10,174 nt of DNA from UBA7803 sp041608775. GTDB taxonomy: Bacteria > Pseudomonadota > Gammaproteobacteria > Pseudomonadales > Azotimanducaceae. The notes under the pieces were generated by a model. That model had not been told where the DNA came from. It was given only the letters and a program-made list of their open reading frames with translations, and ran no database searches. A program made the position numbers and the translations under genes. Below, piece by piece: positions 1-7,461 of this stretch. The DNA is taken from contig JBFISC010000133.1 of NCBI GenBank assembly GCA_041608775.1, positions 1 to 10,174 on the forward strand. The letters run 5' to 3'. Every line of letters starts with the position of its first letter. Position 1 is the first letter of the stretch.

Positions 1-696
1 CCGCGCGAATTCATCGTCGAGCATTTTCCGAACATCTATCGGTACTGCCTGGATCTCGGTCTCGACATGAGCCGAGAGCCCCTTCCCGTGGTTCCGGCGG
101 CACACTACACCTGCGGCGGCGTGTGGACCGACCGCCACGGGCGGACGGACGTGCCCGGATTGTACGCCGTCGGCGAGGTGGCGTTCACGGGACTTCACGG
201 GGCCAATCGTATGGCCAGCAACTCGTTGCTCGAGTGCCTGGTGTTCGCCCGTGCCGCCAGCGACCACATAATCGAGCGCCTCGACGAGCCCTTCCCGGAA
301 GTCACCGCCCCCCACTGGGACGAGAGCCAGGTCACCGATTCCGACGAAGACGTGGTCATCGCCCACAACTGGGAGGAGCTGCGTCGGTTCATGTGGGACT
401 ACGTCGGCATCGTCCGCACGGACAAGCGGCTGCAGCGCGCCCAGCGACGTCTCGACCTGCTGAAACAGGAGATCCACGAGTACTACAGCCACTACCGGGT
501 CAGCAACGACCTGATCGAGCTGCGCAACCTGGTGCACGTGGCGGAGCTGATCGTGCGTTCGGCCCTGTTGCGCCAGGAGAGCCGCGGGCTTCACTACAAC
601 CTCGATCACCCGGAGACCCTGCCGCGCTCCGAGGACACGATTCTGTTCCCAGGCTTCTCCGACCGTCTCGACGTCCTCAAGCCCGCTGCCAGCTGA
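1..696 (+). CDS. nadB: L-aspartate oxidase, C-terminal part (5' end outside window)
   Basis: This is the C-terminal 231 residues of NadB, the cytoplasmic FAD enzyme that oxidises L-aspartate to iminoaspartate; quinolinate synthase NadA then uses this in de novo NAD synthesis. The reading frame is open from base 1, so the start lies upstream and about 316 residues are missing by comparison with the E. coli protein of 540. Visible family signatures are PLPVVPAAHYTCGG (His at fragment residue 35), the FAD-binding LYAVGE segment, and GLHGANRMASNSLLECL (Arg at residue 70). The His-Arg spacing of 35 equals that of E. coli His351 and Arg386, which act in substrate binding and catalysis. The helical C-terminal domain follows, with RFMWDYVGIVRT, EIHEYYSHYRVSNDLIELRN and a terminal ESRGLHYNLDHPE, all typical of NadB rather than its relatives SdhA and FrdA. 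Its last 91 bases overlap the oppositely oriented ygfX. Confidence 0.97.
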   Translation, partial: PREFIVEHFPNIYRYCLDLGLDMSREPLPVVPAAHYTCGGVWTDRHGRTDVPGLYAVGEVAFTGLHGANRMASNSLLECLVFARAASDHIIERLDEPFPEVTAPHWDESQVTDSDEDVVIAHNWEELRRFMWDYVGIVRTDKRLQRAQRRLDLLKQEIHEYYSHYRVSNDLIELRNLVHVAELIVRSALLRQESRGLHYNLDHPETLPRSEDTILFPGFSDRLDVLKPAAS

Positions 697-1037
697 CGCC
701 GCAGCTCACGCCGCAGCGACGCCAGCGCTGGCGGGGCAAGCTCGTCGTGGAATATCTCCAGGCGCTCTCCGGAGTGCAGGACCAGGCAGGTCCGCCAGCG
801 CCCCAGACGGGCGCGGCGCACGGCGCCCAGGTCGAGAAGCTGGTCCCCCGTCACGGGGTCCGGCCAGCGCCGCCACCACCACAGCAGCAACGGCAGTGCG
901 CCCGCCGCGCCGAACCAGAGCCAGCCCGCGATGCCCACCGCCGGGACGAGGGCCCGATGGCGCCAGTCGCGCAGACGCCCGGGGCAGAAGGACAATCGCA
1001 GGATGGTCGGCGGCGCGGCCGGGGCCCGGGGCGCCAT
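606..1037 (-). CDS. ygfX: YgfX family (CptA-like) small membrane protein
   Basis: A 143-residue protein of the YgfX family, inner-membrane partner of SdhE. The N-terminal TILRLSFCPGRLRDWRHRA fits the family pattern of a short strand, an Arg and a His before the membrane. Residues about 29-55 form a hydrophobic hairpin or one long segment (ALVPAVGIAGWLWFGAAGALPLLLWWW in two pieces), followed by a soluble basic part ending in SLRRELRRQL (107-116), like the usual family C-terminus. The E. coli protein has 135 residues. ATG at 1037 is chosen because family similarity begins there; its ribosome binding site is weak. It starts 20 bases after sdhE on the same strand, as in E. coli. The last 29 or so residues, Arg/Ser rich, are encoded antisense to the end of nadB and look like an unconserved extension. 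The E. coli homologue was described as toxin CptA acting on MreB and FtsZ; toxicity here is unproven. Confidence 0.8.
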   Translation of the reverse strand: MAPRAPAAPPTILRLSFCPGRLRDWRHRALVPAVGIAGWLWFGAAGALPLLLWWWRRWPDPVTGDQLLDLGAVRRARLGRWRTCLVLHSGERLEIFHDELAPPALASLRRELRRQLAAGLRTSRRSEKPGNRIVSSERGRVSG

Positions 1038-1057
1038 GGCCGGGTCGCCGTTGCCGG

Positions 1058-1327
1058 TCAGAGGCTGCCGTGGGCGGCGCGGATGGCGGCGACGATGCCG
1101 GAAAGGTCTGGATCCGGGACCTGCCCGCGCCCCTGCAGCCACTCGAAGATGTCCCAGTCTTCATGTTCGAGCAGGCGGGCGAAGCATTGCCGATCCTCCG
1201 CCGAAAGATCCTCGAGGCGCTGCTCGACGAACGGCCGCAGAGCCAGCTCCAGCTCCAGCATGCCGCGTCTGCTGCGCCACTTGAGGCGGCCATCGGTGAT
1301 GTCCTGCCGGGTTGAGGGATCGGTCAT
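1058..1327 (-). CDS. sdhE: FAD assembly factor SdhE (YgfY/CptB, DUF339)
   Basis: An 89-residue soluble protein of the SdhE family (Sdh5 in mitochondria), which promotes covalent attachment of FAD to succinate dehydrogenase subunit SdhA and also acts on fumarate reductase. The diagnostic RGxxE motif is present as RRGMLELEL at about residues 20-28, after the family's KW basic stretch. The C-terminal half has LSAEDRQCFARLLEHEDWDIFEWL, which aligns with the E. coli LLECDDPDLFNWL region. Length matches the E. coli protein (88). Two in-frame ATG codons exist, at 1333 and 1327. A GAG lies 9 bases before 1327 but only 3 before 1333, so 1327 is preferred. It is the first gene of a leftward pair with ygfX and is divergent from ygfZ, an arrangement also seen in E. 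coli. Confidence 0.93.
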   Translation of the reverse strand: MTDPSTRQDITDGRLKWRSRRGMLELELALRPFVEQRLEDLSAEDRQCFARLLEHEDWDIFEWLQGRGQVPDPDLSGIVAAIRAAHGSL

Positions 1328-1399
1328 TGGCATTGTCTCGACAGCCTGCGTTACGGGCGGGACAATTGTGCAGCCATTCGAGGGGGGCTCGCCACAGCC
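1328..1399. promoter_or_regulatory. Divergent intergenic region between sdhE and ygfZ
   Basis: These 72 bases separate the start codons of two divergent genes, so promoters for both directions must lie here or reach into the coding ends. No convincing -35/-10 pair was recognised in either direction. The only notable element is an 8-base perfect palindrome, ACAATTGT, at 1362-1369, the most AT-rich spot in the gap; it could be part of a -10 region or an operator half-site, but could also be chance. A purine-rich AGGGGGG at 1381-1387 is the likely ygfZ ribosome binding site, with a rather long spacing of 12 bases to its ATG. Confidence 0.5.
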
Positions 1400-2284
1400 A
1401 TGATCCATCAGCACTGGGAGCAGTTTCTGCAGGGGGCCGACGATCGAACCTCCGCGCCGCCCGGCATGGCCTATCTCCCGGAGCTTGCCGCGATGCGCTT
1501 CGAGGGCCCGGACGTGCGCAAGTTCCTCCAGGGCTATCTCACCTGCGACACCGACGAGCTGCAGGCCGGGCACCTCACCCCGACCGCGCTGTGCAACCTC
1601 AAGGGCCGGGTGGTCATGAACGGCTGGTGCGCGCCAGCCGGCGACGACGATACCGCGCCAGCGGTGACGCTGATCCTGCATGCTTCCCTGGTGGCGCGGC
1701 TGCAGCGCTTCCTCGAGGCTTATCTGAAGTTCTCGCGCACCCGGGTGCTGGATCAGCGGTCGGACACCCTGGTTCTCGGCACCCTGGACCTCGCCCCTGG
1801 CGACGGCCTGGTCATGGACGCCCGGCGTGCGCTCCACCCCGTGCAGGATCTGGAGCAGGCCAAGGCCCTCTGGGCACGCCATCCGCACCTGACGGCGGCC
1901 GCCTGGCACGCTTCGCTCACCGCCGACGGTATTCCCCTCCTCTGCGATACGGTCTCCGAAGCGTTCCTGCCGCAGATGCTCGATCTGCAGAACCTGGGGG
2001 CCATCAACTTCGATAAGGGCTGCTACCTCGGCCAGGAGGTCGTCGCCCGGGCCCAGCACCGGGGCCAGGTTAAGCGCCGGCTCGCCCGCCTTGCCTGGCG
2101 CGGGGATACGCCACCGGCCGCCGGCAGCGAGGTCACCGATGGCGCCGGCAAACCTCAGGGCATGGTGCTGCAGACCACGACCGACGGCTCGGGCCTGCTG
2201 CTCGCGGTGCTGTCCCGGGACGCGCCAGCCGCTTTGCGGCAGGGCGATACGGTTCTCAGCCCGGTGCCATCCTTCTCCGCGTGA
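1400..2284 (+). CDS. ygfZ: tRNA-modifying / Fe-S cluster maintenance protein YgfZ
   Basis: A 294-residue folate-binding YgfZ/GcvT-like protein. YgfZ uses tetrahydrofolate and supports synthesis or repair of certain Fe-S enzymes, including MiaB, which methylthiolates tRNA; hence its annotation as a tRNA-modifying protein. The family signature KGC-Y-x-GQE is present as NFDKGCYLGQEVVARAQHRG (about 204-222), with the key Cys at residue 208. The N-terminal folate-binding domain shows the expected FLQGYLTCD (42-50) and CNLKGRV (65-71). The C-terminal part forms the small barrel domain (KRRLARLAW onward). Length is somewhat under the E. coli protein (326). ATG at 1400 is the first start after a G-rich ribosome binding site and keeps the usual N-terminus. 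It is transcribed away from sdhE and converges on mmsB with a 15-base gap. Confidence 0.95.
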   Translation: MIHQHWEQFLQGADDRTSAPPGMAYLPELAAMRFEGPDVRKFLQGYLTCDTDELQAGHLTPTALCNLKGRVVMNGWCAPAGDDDTAPAVTLILHASLVARLQRFLEAYLKFSRTRVLDQRSDTLVLGTLDLAPGDGLVMDARRALHPVQDLEQAKALWARHPHLTAAAWHASLTADGIPLLCDTVSEAFLPQMLDLQNLGAINFDKGCYLGQEVVARAQHRGQVKRRLARLAWRGDTPPAAGSEVTDGAGKPQGMVLQTTTDGSGLLLAVLSRDAPAALRQGDTVLSPVPSFSA

Positions 2285-2299
2285 CGCGGCCGCGACCTG

Positions 2300-3193
2300 C
2301 TAGGGTTTCAGGGTCGGCTTGAAGAGCCACTGAATGCTGGAGAAATCCAGACGTCCGGCGTCGTTGATCTGCTCGTGCAGCTGGAACAGGTTCTTCGCCA
2401 ACGCGCCGAGCGGCACAGGACTGCGCGACAACTGCGCTGCCTCCATGGCCAGGCCCAGATCCTTACTCATCAGATCCACCAGAAACCCGCCCTGATAGCC
2501 GCGCGATGCGGGGACCCCGTCCATGACCCCGGGATACGGGTTGTAGACGTTGAGGGACCAGTTGCCGCCCGACGACTGCTTCATGATCTCCGAGAGCACG
2601 GTCGGATCGAGCCCGTTGTCGGTGCCCAGCGCCAGCGCTTCCGCGGTACCCGCCATGAGCACCGCCAGGAGCATGTTGTTGCACACCTTGGCCGTCTGAC
2701 CCGCACCGCTGTCGCCGGCATGGAAGACGTTCTTCGCCATGGCGTCGAGCACCGGTCGCGCCCGCTCGACCGCCTCGGCGGCGCCGCCCACCATGAACGT
2801 CAGCGTGCCCGCCTCGGCCCCGGCGGTGCCGCCGGAGACCGGCGCATCGAGCATGTCCAGACCGCGCTCGCGCGCAGCGGCTGCCACCACCCGGGCGGTC
2901 TCGGGATCGATGGTGCTGCAATCCACCAGCAGCGTGCCGGATGCGGCGTGGCCAATCACGCCGTCGTCACCAAGATACAGGCTGCGCACATGGCGGCCCG
3001 CCGGCAGCATGCTGATGAAGATGTCCACGTCCTCGGCGCAGGCCGCGGCGCTGCCCTCTGCCCGGGCATCCGGCACCGCCGCCATCGCTTCGGAAACGAG
3101 ATCGAACACCTTCAGCTCGTGGCCGGCGCCCAGCAGGTTGCGCGCCATGGGACCACCCATGTTGCCGAGCCCGACGAATCCGATTCGACTCAT
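2300..3193 (-). CDS. mmsB: 3-hydroxyisobutyrate dehydrogenase
   Basis: A 297-residue beta-hydroxyacid dehydrogenase of the MmsB type, which oxidises 3-hydroxyisobutyrate to methylmalonate semialdehyde with NAD in valine breakdown. The N-terminal Rossmann motif is IGFVGLGNMGGPMARNLL (4-21). The substrate-binding signature DAPVSGGTAGAEAGTL is at 116-131. The catalytic Lys is at 169 within GAGQTAKVCNNMLL. A second conserved Lys is in DLMSKDLGLAMEAA near 244. DCSTIDPETA at 91-100 is the family loop. The length is typical of bacterial MmsB (about 295-300). ATG at 3193 has a strong GGAGGAG ribosome binding site about 7 bases upstream and overlaps the stop of the preceding hydrolase gene by ATGA, indicating coupled translation. 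It is the last gene of the three-gene valine operon. Related tartronate semialdehyde reductases share the fold, but the neighbours favour MmsB. Confidence 0.93.
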   Translation of the reverse strand: MSRIGFVGLGNMGGPMARNLLGAGHELKVFDLVSEAMAAVPDARAEGSAAACAEDVDIFISMLPAGRHVRSLYLGDDGVIGHAASGTLLVDCSTIDPETARVVAAAARERGLDMLDAPVSGGTAGAEAGTLTFMVGGAAEAVERARPVLDAMAKNVFHAGDSGAGQTAKVCNNMLLAVLMAGTAEALALGTDNGLDPTVLSEIMKQSSGGNWSLNVYNPYPGVMDGVPASRGYQGGFLVDLMSKDLGLAMEAAQLSRSPVPLGALAKNLFQLHEQINDAGRLDFSSIQWLFKPTLKP

Positions 3194-4326
3194 GTTGACT
3201 CCTCCTCGAGATCATCCAGCGGGTTGCTTCGCCAGGGCGGCTCGAAATGCTCCGCCACGTACGCCTCGGGCAGCGCTTCCAGGCTCGGATATCGCCACTG
3301 GGGACGGTTGTCCTTGTCGATGAGCAGAGCCCGCACGCCTTCGGCGAAGTCCGGATGGTGGGCGCAGTGGGAAGCCACCACCATTTCCAGACGGAACGTG
3401 TCGGCCAGCGCCATGCCTCGCGCGCGCTGCAGCTGCTGCACGACGATGCCGACGGAGGTCGGGCAACCTCGGTTCATCACGCTGATGCCGCCATCGATCC
3501 AGTCGCTGCGCCCCGCCAGGGCGCGGATCCGGGTCACCGCGTCGAGCACGGTGCCGTCCGCTTCGAGGCCATCGGGCAGGGCGCCGACCTGCGGCGGCGG
3601 CAACGATGCCGCCGGCAGTTCACTCAGTACCGCGTGCAGCGTAGCGTGGTCGGCCTCGCCGCCCTGCCACGGCAGCGCGCGCAGCCTCTCCAGGACTTCG
3701 GCGCGCTCTGCCGCCGGGATGCTGTAGCCGGCGAGCCCAAGCGCGAGCGCATCCGCCGCGTTGCTGTGCGCGCCGGTCATCGCCAGGAAAGTAGCCGCGT
3801 GCGCGGGCATCTGCGAGAGCAGCCAGGTGGCCCCCGCGTCTGGAAACAGCCCGATCGTGACCTCCGGCATGGCGATCCGCGTCTTTTCGGTGACCACCCG
3901 GTAACGCGCGCCGGAGTAAACGCCCAGACCGCCGCCCATGACCACGCCGTGGCCGAGGCTGATCAGCGGCTTGGCAAAGGTGTGCAGGGCGTAGTCGAGC
4001 CGGTACTCGGCCTCGAAGAAGCGGAACGGGTAGTCGTCCACCACCTCGGCGGCCGCATGGTTTCTGGCCATGGCGCGATACAGCGCCTGAATGTCACCGC
4101 CGGCGCTGAAGGCCCGCTCTCCCGCGCCGGTGAGCAGCACGGCGGCCACCCGGGCGTCGTCGCGCCAGCGACGCAGGGCCGGATGGAGAATCTCGATCAT
4201 CGGCAGGCTGAGCGCGTTGAGCGTCGCCTCGGCATTCAGCCGCGCCTCAGCGACCACGTGCTCCGGGCCCGCAGCGTGCTCGAACAGCAGCAGCGGTTCG
4301 CCCGGGTCGTTTAGCGGTTCGCTCAT
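3190..4326 (-). CDS. 3-hydroxyisobutyryl-CoA hydrolase (HIBCH-like)
   Basis: A 378-residue crotonase-superfamily protein with the features of 3-hydroxyisobutyryl-CoA hydrolase, which releases free 3-hydroxyisobutyrate from its CoA ester in valine catabolism. Family evidence, in order: oxyanion-hole segment FSAGGDIQALY (73-83), VMGGGLGVYSGARYRVVTEK (129-148), then IAMPEVTIGLFPDAGATWLL (151-170). Glu155 and Asp163 are 8 residues apart, as are the catalytic Glu169 and Asp177 of human HIBCH. The C-terminal hallmark DFAEGVRALLIDKDNRPQW (326-344) separates this family from ordinary enoyl-CoA hydratases, as does the length, about 115 residues greater than a plain crotonase. The start at 4326 overlaps the stop of the upstream hydratase by ATGA, and its own stop overlaps the mmsB start in the same way. 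A much longer open frame extends upstream but is antisense-free shadow of the hydratase gene. Confidence 0.92.
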   Translation of the reverse strand: MSEPLNDPGEPLLLFEHAAGPEHVVAEARLNAEATLNALSLPMIEILHPALRRWRDDARVAAVLLTGAGERAFSAGGDIQALYRAMARNHAAAEVVDDYPFRFFEAEYRLDYALHTFAKPLISLGHGVVMGGGLGVYSGARYRVVTEKTRIAMPEVTIGLFPDAGATWLLSQMPAHAATFLAMTGAHSNAADALALGLAGYSIPAAERAEVLERLRALPWQGGEADHATLHAVLSELPAASLPPPQVGALPDGLEADGTVLDAVTRIRALAGRSDWIDGGISVMNRGCPTSVGIVVQQLQRARGMALADTFRLEMVVASHCAHHPDFAEGVRALLIDKDNRPQWRYPSLEALPEAYVAEHFEPPWRSNPLDDLEEEST

Positions 4327-5111
4327 CGATTCACCCACACGGCGGACCGCTTCTCCAGAAACGCATTCACGCCCTCGGTCTGATCTTCCGTGTCGAACAG
4401 ACGCACGAAGGACTCGCGCTCGGTCGCGTAGGCAGCTTCGATGCTGCCGCCGCGGGCCGACTGAATCAGGGACTTGCAGAGCGCGACGGCGGGCGGGCTC
4501 TGGCGGGCCACCTTCCCGGCGAGCGCCAGCGCCGTTTCCAGGGATTTCCCGGAATCCACCACCTCCTCCACGAGGCCGATCTTCGCCGCCGTGGCCGCAT
4601 CCACGCGCTCGCCGCAAAGGATCATCCGCTTGGCCCAGCCCTCGCCCACCATCCAGGACAGGTTCTGGGTTCCGCCGCCGCAGGGCAGCAGACCCACGGT
4701 GGCCTCCGGCAGCGCGAGCTGCGCGTGGGACTCGGCGATGCGGATGTCGCAGGCCAGCGCACACTCGAGACCGCCGCCCATGGCATAGCCGTTGATCGCG
4801 GCAACCGACACGCCGCGGAACCCGGCGAGGGTCTCGAACGCGGAGCCGAACGCCATGGCCATGGAGGCCGCCACGCCTTTGTCCCCCGAGGCGAACAGCT
4901 TCAGGTCCGCGCCCGCGGAGAAGAACTTCTCGCCGGATCCGGTCATGACCAGCGCGTACACGTCGCGATCGGCGTTGCACTGCGCGACCAGGTCCTTCAG
5001 CCCTTCGAGATTCTCCTGATCCCAGGTGTTCGCCGGCGGCACGTTGATCGTGATGAGCACCGTGTGATCCCGGCGCTCCACCAGCAGCTTGTCCGTGGGG
5101 GATGCGATCAT
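4323..5111 (-). CDS. Enoyl-CoA hydratase, probably acting on methacrylyl-CoA
   Basis: A 262-residue crotonase-fold protein of normal enoyl-CoA hydratase length. Visible signatures are the oxyanion-hole segment FFSAGADLKLF (63-73), NGYAMGGGLECALACDIRIA (107-126) and LALPEATVGLLPCGGGTQNL (132-151). Glu116 and Glu136 match the two catalytic glutamates of rat crotonase (Glu144 and Glu164), so hydratase activity is expected. The C-terminal DTEDQTEGVNAFLEKR (240-255) is the usual family end. The substrate cannot be read from sequence; the hydrolase and dehydrogenase that follow make methacrylyl-CoA hydration in valine catabolism the likely job. ATG at 5111 is preferred over an in-frame start at 5207 because AGGAG stands 8 bases upstream and the 32 extra residues do not resemble a crotonase N-terminus. 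First gene of the operon. Confidence 0.9.
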   Translation of the reverse strand: MIASPTDKLLVERRDHTVLITINVPPANTWDQENLEGLKDLVAQCNADRDVYALVMTGSGEKFFSAGADLKLFASGDKGVAASMAMAFGSAFETLAGFRGVSVAAINGYAMGGGLECALACDIRIAESHAQLALPEATVGLLPCGGGTQNLSWMVGEGWAKRMILCGERVDAATAAKIGLVEEVVDSGKSLETALALAGKVARQSPPAVALCKSLIQSARGGSIEAAYATERESFVRLFDTEDQTEGVNAFLEKRSAVWVNR

Positions 5112-5119
5112 GTGGCGGT

Positions 5120-5124
5120 CTCCT
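5120..5124 (-). promoter_or_regulatory. Ribosome binding site of the enoyl-CoA hydratase gene
   Basis: On the minus strand AGGAG lies 8 bases before the ATG at 5111. It decides this start over the upstream in-frame start at 5207. Confidence 0.75.
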
Positions 5125-5145
5125 GGCTGCCCGATGGAATAAGCA

Positions 5146-5174
5146 AAGATACTGACCTCGGCGGGAGTCGTCAC
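5146..5174 (-). promoter_or_regulatory. Candidate sigma70-type promoter of the valine operon
   Basis: On the minus strand GTGACG (5174-5169, 4 of 6 matches to TTGACA) and TATCTT (5151-5146, 4 of 6 matches to TATAAT) are separated by exactly 17 bases. Transcription would begin near 5139, giving a leader of about 28 bases before the ATG at 5111, with the ribosome binding site inside it. This is the most AT-rich part of the 132-base gap after ung. The match is moderate and untested. Confidence 0.4.
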
Positions 5175-5218
5175 TACCAGCGAAGGAACGGGGGCTGGCA
5201 AGCCCATTGTCCGGGCTG

Positions 5219-5242
5219 CGGCGGAGCGCTGCAGAGCCGCCG
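5219..5242 (-). repeat. Short GC-rich inverted repeat just after the ung stop
   Basis: CGGCGG and CCGCCG, 6-base arms around a 12-base loop, begin one base after the ung stop codon. The position suits a transcript-end hairpin for the recJ-prfB-lysS-ung run, but there is no following T-run on the minus strand, so it is not a typical intrinsic terminator. GC-rich repeats of this size are common by chance here. Confidence 0.25.
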
Positions 5243-5243
5243 A

Positions 5244-5967
5244 TCAGGCGACGTCGAACCAGTCGATCGGCGTGATCCCGTGCGCTTGCAGATAGGCGTT
5301 CGCCTTCGAGAAGTGGCGGCAGCCGAAGAACCCCCGGTGGGCCGACAGCGGCGAGGGGTGCGGAGCGCTCAGCACCAGATGGCGATCCCGGTCGATGCCG
5401 GCCCCCTTCTTCTGCGCGTAGCTGCCCCAGAGCAGGAACACCAGGTGCTCGCGCTCACGGTTGAGCACGCTGACGACGGCATCGGTGAAAGTCTCCCAGC
5501 CGCGGTCGCGATGGGAGCCGGCGCGACCGCGCTCAACCGTGAGCACCGCGTTCAGCAGCAGCACGCCCTGGCGGGCCCAGGGCTCGAGACAGCCCTTGTC
5601 GTTGCCGAGCCGCCGCTCGGGCGTGCCCAGGTCGTCGTTGATCTCGCGGAATATGTTAACCAGGGAAGGCGGCTGCTCGACGCCGGGCTGCACCGAGAAG
5701 CAGAGACCGTGCGCCTGGTTGGGTCCGTGATAGGGATCCTGGCCGATGATCACGACCTTGACCCGCTCCAGCGGGCAGAGGTCGAGCGCTGAGAAGATGT
5801 GATCGCTCCTCGGATATATCACCCGACGCGCACGCTTCTGCTGCTGCAGGTACTCCCGCAGCGAACGCATGTAGGGCGCTTCGAACTGATCGGCCAGCGC
5901 CGACCTCCAGGATGCCTCGAGACGAACCCGGCTTGCCGAGGCCTGCGGCGTGCCTGCCACAGGTCCG

Positions 5968-5975
<8 letters not shown>
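5244..5975 (-). CDS. ung: Uracil-DNA glycosylase, family 1
   Basis: A 243-residue family 1 uracil-DNA glycosylase, which removes uracil from DNA at the start of base excision repair. The water-activating motif VVIIGQDPYHG is at about 74-84, with catalytic Asp80. The uracil-recognising segment LLLNAVLTVE is at 139-148, with Asn142. The DNA-intercalation loop is HPSPLSAHRGFFGCRHF (206-222), with catalytic His206. Other family blocks are FSALDLCPLERVKV and WETFTDAVVSVLN. The length is slightly above E. coli Ung (229), the excess being a short variable N-terminus. ATG at 5975 has TGAGG about 7 bases upstream. The gene start overlaps the 3' end of lysS by 8 bases (ATGGCTGA holds both the ung start and the lysS stop), so translation is probably coupled. 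The gene ends the recJ-prfB-lysS-ung run. Confidence 0.97.
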
Positions 5976-7452
<1,477 letters not shown>

Positions 7453-7461
7453 ATACCCGCC

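Noticed and set aside
706..1293. A frameshifted version of ygfX ending at 706, avoiding overlap with nadB
   Set aside because: The family-like C-terminal LRRELRRQL is read in the frame that ends at 606 and continues up to the nadB stop, so no frameshift is needed.
123..1403. A 426-codon open frame on the + strand
   Set aside because: Its translation is Arg/Pro/Gln-rich with no recognisable motif; it is a frame shadow of nadB and then antisense to ygfX and sdhE, as expected in GC-rich DNA.
2375..3727. A 450-codon open frame on the + strand
   Set aside because: It is antisense to mmsB and the hydrolase, both of which have full family signatures; its translation is His/Arg-rich low-information sequence.
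4327..4980. Upstream extension of the hydrolase frame to 596 codons
   Set aside because: The extension is an alternate-frame reading of the enoyl-CoA hydratase gene, and hydrolase similarity begins at the ATG at 4326.
5192..5205. GGGCT-GGCA-AGCCC small hairpin in the ung downstream gap
   Set aside because: A 5-base stem without a T-run on either strand is too weak to call a terminator.
5112..5207. 32-residue N-terminal extension of the enoyl-CoA hydratase from ATG 5207
   Set aside because: It does not resemble a crotonase N-terminus or a targeting signal, spans the candidate promoter, and the AGGAG site supports the start at 5111.
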